A stretch of DNA of 64,000 nucleotides. It comes from Mesorhizobium sp. Root552. GTDB lineage: Bacteria; Pseudomonadota; Alphaproteobacteria; Rhizobiales; Rhizobiaceae. Both the position numbers and the translations under genes were made by a program. Of the stretch, positions 59,132-64,000 are shown piece after piece (within the stretch, counting starts at the first letter, position 1; each line of letters begins with the position of its first letter). The stretch is from the NCBI RefSeq assembly GCF_001427285.1, contig NZ_LMFV01000003.1:31264-95263 (forward strand). Reading direction: 5' to 3'. The notes beneath the pieces were generated by a model, which saw only the letters and a program-made list of their open reading frames with translations, did no database searches and was not told where the DNA came from.

Positions 59132-60136
59132 CTAACGCAGGAGGAAGCCGCGGCCGAGCTCGTCGTCGTCTTCCAGGGTGTATTCGGCCTTGCCCGAATA
59201 GAAAGCGCGGCCGCCGACGCGGGCGACGATGGCCTCATGCGGCCCGGCCGTCGTGGTGCGGGCAACCGCGCCGGTGAACCGCGAACCGACGATGCTTTCG
59301 AAGACGCGCGTCTGGCCAATGCCGATCTCGCCCTTGGCGTGCATCGCCGCCAGCCGTGCCGTCACGCCCGATCCGGTCGGCGAGCGGTCCACCTCCGCCT
59401 CGGCAAAGACGCAGACATTCTTCGTCGGCTGGTCGCAAAACCTGTCCACGCCATCGGTCAGGATCGTACCATAGAGAAAGGCGAGGTCGTCGTGGTCGGG
59501 ATGGGACAAGGGGAGGGTGGCTTTCAACCTGTCGGTGAGCGCGGTTGCCGCGTCGATGAAATCGCGCGCCCGGTTGCGGCCGAATTCCAGCCCGAACTGG
59601 CGGCAGTCGGCCAGGGCGTAGAACGCGCCGCCATAGGAAAGGTCGAAGCGCACTTTGCCGAAACCGGCAAGCTCGGTGCTTTCCTCGCGGGCGAACAGGA
59701 AGGCCGGCACGCTTTCGAAGGAGACCGCGCCCGCCTTGCCGTCCCTGACCTCGACCGAGGCGACGACCAGCCCGCACGGCGCCTCGATGTTGACCACGGT
59801 CACCGGCTCTTGGGCCGCGACGATGCCGGTGTCCACCGCATAGCGGCCGAGCGCGATCACGGCATGGCCGCACATGGTCGAGTAGCCCTCATTGTGCATG
59901 AACAGCACGGCGAGGTCGGCTCCCGGCAGGTCCGGTTCGACCAAAAGCGCGCCATACATGTCGTAGTGGCCGCGCGGCTCGAACATCAGGAGCTTGCGCA
60001 GATGGTCGAGGTGGTCGCGGACGTAAGCGCGCTTTTCGAGGATCGTGCCCTTGGGGATCGGCGGATAGCCGCCGGTGACGATGCGCACCGGCTCGCCGCC
60101 GGTATGCATGTCGGTGACGGTCAAAGGTGCATTCAC
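59132..60136 (-). CDS. trans-3-hydroxy-L-proline dehydratase (proline racemase family)
   Basis: 334 residues, proline racemase fold. First catalytic Cys89 is present (MCGHAV), but the second catalytic Cys is replaced by Thr254 (RSPTGSG). A Cys/Thr pair is characteristic of trans-3-hydroxy-L-proline dehydratases, while racemases and 4-hydroxyproline epimerases keep Cys/Cys. The gene starts three bases after the upstream ICL/PEP-mutase-family gene, so they are one operon. Confidence 0.85.
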   Translation of the reverse strand: MNAPLTVTDMHTGGEPVRIVTGGYPPIPKGTILEKRAYVRDHLDHLRKLLMFEPRGHYDMYGALLVEPDLPGADLAVLFMHNEGYSTMCGHAVIALGRYAVDTGIVAAQEPVTVVNIEAPCGLVVASVEVRDGKAGAVSFESVPAFLFAREESTELAGFGKVRFDLSYGGAFYALADCRQFGLEFGRNRARDFIDAATALTDRLKATLPLSHPDHDDLAFLYGTILTDGVDRFCDQPTKNVCVFAEAEVDRSPTGSGVTARLAAMHAKGEIGIGQTRVFESIVGSRFTGAVARTTTAGPHEAIVARVGGRAFYSGKAEYTLEDDDELGRGFLLR

Positions 60137-60139
60137 CGC

Positions 60140-60943
60140 TCAGCCTTCCGAAGCCGAGAACATCTTCTGCAGCCTGTCATAGGCCATGGCGTCACGGCTG
60201 AAGGCGAAAGAACCGCTCTCCAGAATTTCCTTCGACGCACGCTCCAGCGCACCGAACGTATAATTGGTCAGCTTGGAACCGAGCGATATGCGCTTTGCTC
60301 CTGCCTTGGCCAGTTCGGCTACCGTGAAGGCCGGGACGGCGAGAACGTTGACCGGCTTGGAAACGGAGGAACATATGGTGCGCACCATTTCGATATCGGC
60401 AATGCCCGGTGCATAGAGCACGTCCGCGCCTGCCTTCTCGAACGCCTGCAGGCGTCGGATGGTGTCGTCGAGATCGTTGATGCCATGCAGGAAGTTTTCC
60501 GCCCGCGCTGTGAAGACGAAGTCGTTCTTCAAGGCCCGCGCCGCCTCGACCGCCGCAGCCACCCGCTCGACCGCGTGGGAGAAATCATAGATCGGATGAT
60601 CGTCGTCGCCGGAAAAATCCTCGATCGAGCAACCGGCCAGACCGGCGGCCTCGGCGGCGAAGATGGTTTCGGCGGCGCGCTCCGGGCTGTCGCCCTTGCC
60701 TTTCTCCAGGTCCGCCGACACCGGCAGGTCTGTCGCAGCCGCCAGCTCCTTGCAGTGGGCGATCATCGTCTCGAAATTCACCGCGCCATCCCGCAGCCCG
60801 CGCGAAAAGGCGAAGCCGGCGCTGGTCGTCGCCAGCGCCTTGAACCCGAAGGACTGCAAAAGCTTGGCGGTGCCGATGTCCCAGGGATTTGGAATGACGA
60901 ATGTGGAAGCGTGGAGTTCGCGGAAAGTCTTGCCCTTGTCCAT
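60140..60943 (-). CDS. Isocitrate lyase/PEP mutase family protein
   Basis: 267-residue TIM-barrel protein of the ICL/PEPM superfamily: VIPNPWDIGTAK at the start, SADLEKGKGD and GCSIEDFSGD in the active-site region. Members include PEP mutases, 2-methylisocitrate lyases and oxaloacetate decarboxylases; the loop lacks the KKCGH of isocitrate lyase. ATG 60943 preferred; the frame runs 39 codons further without a ribosome site. Coupled with the hydroxyproline dehydratase gene. Confidence 0.82.
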   Translation of the reverse strand: MDKGKTFRELHASTFVIPNPWDIGTAKLLQSFGFKALATTSAGFAFSRGLRDGAVNFETMIAHCKELAAATDLPVSADLEKGKGDSPERAAETIFAAEAAGLAGCSIEDFSGDDDHPIYDFSHAVERVAAAVEAARALKNDFVFTARAENFLHGINDLDDTIRRLQAFEKAGADVLYAPGIADIEMVRTICSSVSKPVNVLAVPAFTVAELAKAGAKRISLGSKLTNYTFGALERASKEILESGSFAFSRDAMAYDRLQKMFSASEG

Positions 60944-61849
60944 GGCGTCTGCCCTGTCAGTGTTGAAATCGTGGAGCGATCCTATCCTCGGGCACTGCGG
61001 CGGGCAAACGGATGCGATTGGCTCAGGGCCCTGTTTTTCCGGTTTCCGTCCGATAAACATGACAGGGTGGTGTCAGGAGAATGCGCTGCCCTGTCTCCGG
61101 CCAGCCGATGTTGCGCTCATTCCATTGGCAAGCGTTGCCTTGCCCGGACGGCCATTTTTGCCACGCATCGCAAAAAATCGAAATTTATCGAACTAGTTCA
61201 AAGAGTTACAAATCTTGATCATGAAACCAATCTTCCACGACGCTTGGGAAATATTATCCAGTTGACAGGTAAGGGAGCTTGTGGCCTGATTGCATTTGGT
61301 GAAATTTTCTTTCTCAATGTGAATTACATTAGATTGAAAGTTTTGCCCAACGAAGAACAGCTCTTTGATTCATCGGATTTGGTAATCGGAGGAGACGGAT
61401 GGGTGGAAAAATAACAACAACAAGCATCCATAACGTGTGAAAATTGAGCGGCTATGGCTTAGCCATCATGGCATCATAAAAAGCGATACGGGAAGAATTG
61501 CACCGTTACTTTGGCGTGTGCCGTTTCTGTCGTGTCGGTATTGGTGCATCTGGCAAAGCCGAACACACCAGATAGCGCAATTTTCGACCTCGGCATGGCC
61601 GCAAGCAGCGGTGGTGCCGGGCCAGTGGCCGGCTACCAACCGACCTTAACACAAAAGATGCTGAAACAGGGGCGTCGGGTCTTGCGTACGCGCCCGTAAT
61701 TTCACGTCGAAGAGCAAAAACCGCGAGCCGTCTTTCGGCGGCACGTGGGTACTTCGTGCGGCCTCAGGCAGCCTGACCCGGCGAGGGGCCGAACAGACAG
61801 GTAAGCAGACCGATTTTGCAAAACCAGGTCATAAGGAGGAGGAAACCCC
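60944..61849. other. 906-base gene-poor, partly AT-rich region
   Basis: No confident gene. About 61160-61440 is clearly lower in GC than the rest. One plus-strand frame ending at 61414 has a protein-like last 60 residues (LPNEEQLFDSSDLVIGG) but no credible start, so it may be a relic of transferred DNA. Bases 61690-61840 contain small hairpins (GCACG/CGTGC near 61741-61759) ahead of the permease operon. Confidence 0.45.
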
Positions 61850-61948
61850 ATGACTGACAAGCGCAAACGTACGTTCTACACGGAGCCAATTGGCTGCACA
61901 TGCCGCAAGACCCCGATCACCGCCAAGGTGAAAGGGAGGACGAGATGA
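61850..61948 (+). CDS. 32-codon ORF coupled to the APC permease
   Basis: MTDKRKRTFYTEPIGCTCRK and 12 more residues; basic, with a CTC motif. An excellent ribosome site (AAGGAGGAGG) precedes ATG 61850. Its TGA overlaps the permease ATG (ATGA), the usual form of translational coupling. It may be a leader peptide controlling permease translation or a small protein in its own right. Confidence 0.55.
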   Translation: MTDKRKRTFYTEPIGCTCRKTPITAKVKGRTR

Positions 61949-63459
61949 GCAATACTCACGGGGACACAATCGACGTACTAGACTACGAACAAGGCAATCT
62001 TCAGACCGGTACAAATTGGTGGGGCGCCTTTGTCATCGGTCTGGCCGGAACCATTCTCGTAACCGGCGCCGCGCCAGCCTTTCTTACGGTTTTCGGCGCT
62101 TCCTATATTCCCTTCATCGCATTCTTCACGCTTACAGGCGTTGTGTTATGCCTTTTGCTGGCAGAACTGTCGGCAATGATGCCCGGGCGAACGGGCGGTT
62201 CTCCATCCTATGCTTATCCTGCCTACAAGGACCGATGGCCGCGGCTGGCGCCGCACGTCAACGGTGTGACGGCATGGATGTACTGGGTGGGCTGGATGCC
62301 GGTCGCGCCGCTTAACATGATCCTGGCGTCGTTCTACATCACCCACCTTTTTGGGCTGGACGCGACTGTCGGCATTACACCGATCAGCACGTTCATCCCC
62401 TGGTGGACGCTGGCGATTACCGCGGTCGGTCTTCTGGTCCTGTCGGTGCCCGCCTATCTCGGCATCCGCTTCGGCACTTCGATGGCTACCATACTGGCCG
62501 TGTTGTCGATGATCCCGCTGACGTTCCTGTCGATCGGCTTCGTCTTCAACCCCGATGCCGCGAACTGGAGCGAGATCGCCAACTTCCCGCAACTCGACGG
62601 GTCGAGCTTCTTCAGCGATATCAACGGCTACCCTGCCTGGGTCATGTATGTAGCCTATGCGTTCCCGCTGCTATGGACGGTTATCGCCTATGAAGCGGCA
62701 GCCTGCTACATCGGCGAGTGCAAGCATCCGGGCCGCGACGCCAAGATCGCCATGACGCTCGAAGGCGGCTACGGTGTCTTCGTCTACACCATGCTGCCGA
62801 TTTCGTTCGTGGTCGTGCTTGGCGCACAAGCCATATCGGATCCGGCCCTGGTCGATCCGAAGACGATGTTTGTCACTTTCGCCAGCAACATCTTCCCCGG
62901 CGTCGCAGGGGCCGTAATGGAATGGCTGATGGCGATCATGCTGATCATCGCGTTGGTGCTGTCGGCGCTGAACTCGCTGATGGGCTGTTCGCGTTCGCTC
63001 TACCAGATGTCGCTCGACGGCCAGTTCCCGCGCTTTTACCAGCACCTCAACAAGAACCACGTTCCTGACCGGGCAATGATGACCAACGTCGGCGCCAGCC
63101 TGCTCATTGCGTTCATGGGCGGAGCGATCGAGATCTATTCCTTCTCCAACGTGGGATATCTCGGTTCCTTCGTGCCGGTGCTCATCGGCTATTACCTGCT
63201 GCGCAAGGACCGCCCGAACGTCCATCGCCCGTTCCGCCTGCCGGAGTACTTCAAGTACGTCGCGCTGGCGCTGGCGGCGCTGTACTTCTTCGTGTGGTTG
63301 GTAGGCGGCGTCATCTACTCGTATATCGGCGGCCAGGCGATCTACTACTTCCTCGGCATCGCCGCGACGTTCATGTACCTGCCTCTGTACTGGTACCGCA
63401 AATGGGAGGACCGCCGTGACGGCGTGCCTGCCGGCGCGGTAGCGACAACCAGCAACTAG
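61945..63459 (+). CDS. APC family amino acid permease
   Basis: 504 residues with about 12-13 membrane helices. FVIGLAGTILVTGAAPAFL in the first helix and LLLAELSAMMPGRTGG match the conserved APC start (unwound helix 1 and substrate site). Substrate unknown. AAAGGGAGG precedes ATG 61945. Followed after 12 bases by a universal stress protein gene, a pairing seen in other bacteria. Confidence 0.9.
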   Translation: MSNTHGDTIDVLDYEQGNLQTGTNWWGAFVIGLAGTILVTGAAPAFLTVFGASYIPFIAFFTLTGVVLCLLLAELSAMMPGRTGGSPSYAYPAYKDRWPRLAPHVNGVTAWMYWVGWMPVAPLNMILASFYITHLFGLDATVGITPISTFIPWWTLAITAVGLLVLSVPAYLGIRFGTSMATILAVLSMIPLTFLSIGFVFNPDAANWSEIANFPQLDGSSFFSDINGYPAWVMYVAYAFPLLWTVIAYEAAACYIGECKHPGRDAKIAMTLEGGYGVFVYTMLPISFVVVLGAQAISDPALVDPKTMFVTFASNIFPGVAGAVMEWLMAIMLIIALVLSALNSLMGCSRSLYQMSLDGQFPRFYQHLNKNHVPDRAMMTNVGASLLIAFMGGAIEIYSFSNVGYLGSFVPVLIGYYLLRKDRPNVHRPFRLPEYFKYVALALAALYFFVWLVGGVIYSYIGGQAIYYFLGIAATFMYLPLYWYRKWEDRRDGVPAGAVATTSN

Positions 63460-63471
63460 GAGGTTGGGCAG

Positions 63472-63927
63472 ATGATCCGGAACCTGTTTGGACAGTCACG
63501 GACTGCCGGCGAATCGAAAGCCGCGCAAAATGTGCTGATCGCTTCTGAAGGCAGACGTTTCAACCAGGACGTGATCGACCTGGCGGTGCGGATGCTGCTT
63601 CCACATGACGGCCATGCCAGAGTGCTCAGCGTGGCAAGGCTGTGGGGGACAGGTCTTGGACTGCCCAATCCAGGCTTGCGCCCCAGCAAGCGCGAGATGG
63701 AAGAGCAGCAGGAGAACGTCTTTTGGGCTCTTGGCCAACTGGAGGAAGCCGGCGTGACGGCAGGTGGCCATATCGTAACCACCCGCAATCCGAGCAAAAG
63801 CATCCTGAACGAGGCAAAGCGTCACAATTGCGATGCCATCATCATGGGGGCAGACCCGCGGCGTCCCTGGTTCATCCGCAACCTTATGTGGAGCCAGGTA
63901 AGCATGCGCCGTAGGCCGCCTTGTTGA
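63472..63927 (+). pseudogene. Universal stress protein gene, C-terminus interrupted
   Basis: UspA-fold protein: NVLIASEGRRFNQDVIDLAVRM at the start and IIMGADPRRPWFIRNLMWSQ near the end. Relatives continue after WSQ with about 15-20 residues forming the last strand; here the frame turns to VSMRRRPPC and stops. The break falls exactly after Gln142, at 63897/63898, where GTAAGC begins. Probably inactivated or altered by an insertion. AGGAGG precedes ATG 63472. Confidence 0.7.
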
Positions 63928-64000
63928 GAAGTATTTCGGCGTTCAGCTTTTCGCGTTCGTAATCCGGCAGCATTGCCGGCAGCGGTGCTGGAGAGCTTTG
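63898..64000. mobile_element. Possible IS66-type element end, runs off the window
   Basis: Sequence unrelated to universal stress proteins begins with GTAAGCATGCGCC. GTAAGC is the usual terminus of IS66-family inverted repeats. One minus-strand frame is open from the window edge to 63884, but I cannot identify it. Only 103 bases are visible. Confidence 0.3.

Noticed and set aside
58115..61414. 1099-codon plus-strand frame
   Set aside because: It is antisense to adenosine kinase, hydroxyproline dehydratase and the ICL/PEPM gene, which all have intact motifs and ribosome sites. Long antisense frames are common in GC-rich DNA. Only its last stretch lies in gene-free sequence.
61511..61699. 62-codon plus-strand frame before the permease
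   Set aside because: TTG start, no ribosome site, and not similar to anything I know; treated as non-coding.

Overview
The window reads as chromosomal DNA from a GC-rich alphaproteobacterium of the order Hyphomicrobiales (Rhizobiales), most like Mesorhizobium, Aminobacter or another Phyllobacteriaceae member. The basis is the gene content (a DUF768-type small protein, phasin, a PAS-rich PdhS-like kinase, a malic enzyme fused to a phosphotransacetylase domain, GlnD, MurJ, a two-gene transsulfuration pair), a tRNA-His of the alphaproteobacterial type, a CtrA-type box, and rhizobial-looking palindromic intergenic repeats. There are no rRNA genes, CRISPR arrays, prophage modules or complete insertion sequences. 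Coding density is high and most genes are ordinary metabolism, transport and signalling.

Left third (1-24.5 kb): the 3' part of a 2-aminoethylphosphonate-type ABC permease; cystathionine beta-synthase and gamma-lyase (homocysteine to cysteine); a DUF768 protein; tRNA-His; a phasin divergent from a large PAS histidine kinase; acetoacetyl-CoA synthetase; an AsmA-like protein; a potFGHI polyamine uptake operon; a DMT exporter; an ScfR/RamB-type regulator divergent from isocitrate lyase with a small partner gene; an atypical receiver; and pyrC. Phasin, acetoacetyl-CoA synthetase and isocitrate lyase form a loose theme of PHB, acetoacetate and acetate use.

Middle (24.5-52 kb): a non-pyrrolysine MttB-like methyltransferase with a MocR-type regulator; pgi and a HAD phosphatase; then the conserved block trpS, murJ, glnD, mutS, malic enzyme. 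That block is split twice: by an ECF sigma factor and a DUF4142 protein between trpS and murJ, and by about 8 kb of copper export (copA plus a DUF305 protein), GGDEF, oxidoreductase, dioxygenase, MetF-like and SH3 genes between glnD and mutS. The sigma factor gene and the DUF4142 gene carry near-identical promoters at identical spacing, the clearest self-contained regulatory circuit in the window.

Right part (52-64 kb): an MFS transporter, two HD-GYP proteins, a DHFR-fold protein, an ABM monooxygenase, a remnant copy of the MFS 3' end, a Cys-rich small protein, adenosine kinase, a trans-3-hydroxy-L-proline dehydratase coupled to an ICL/PEP-mutase-family protein, a gene-poor AT-rich stretch, and an APC permease preceded by a coupled 32-codon ORF and followed by a universal stress protein. 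The stress protein is broken at its C-terminus, exactly where a GTAAGC sequence begins that resembles an IS66-type end.

No large new multi-gene system is evident. The best leads are regulatory: the ECF/DUF4142 twin promoters, the TTTACA array between scfR and aceA, the shared MocR/mttB palindromes, and two long inverted-repeat elements.
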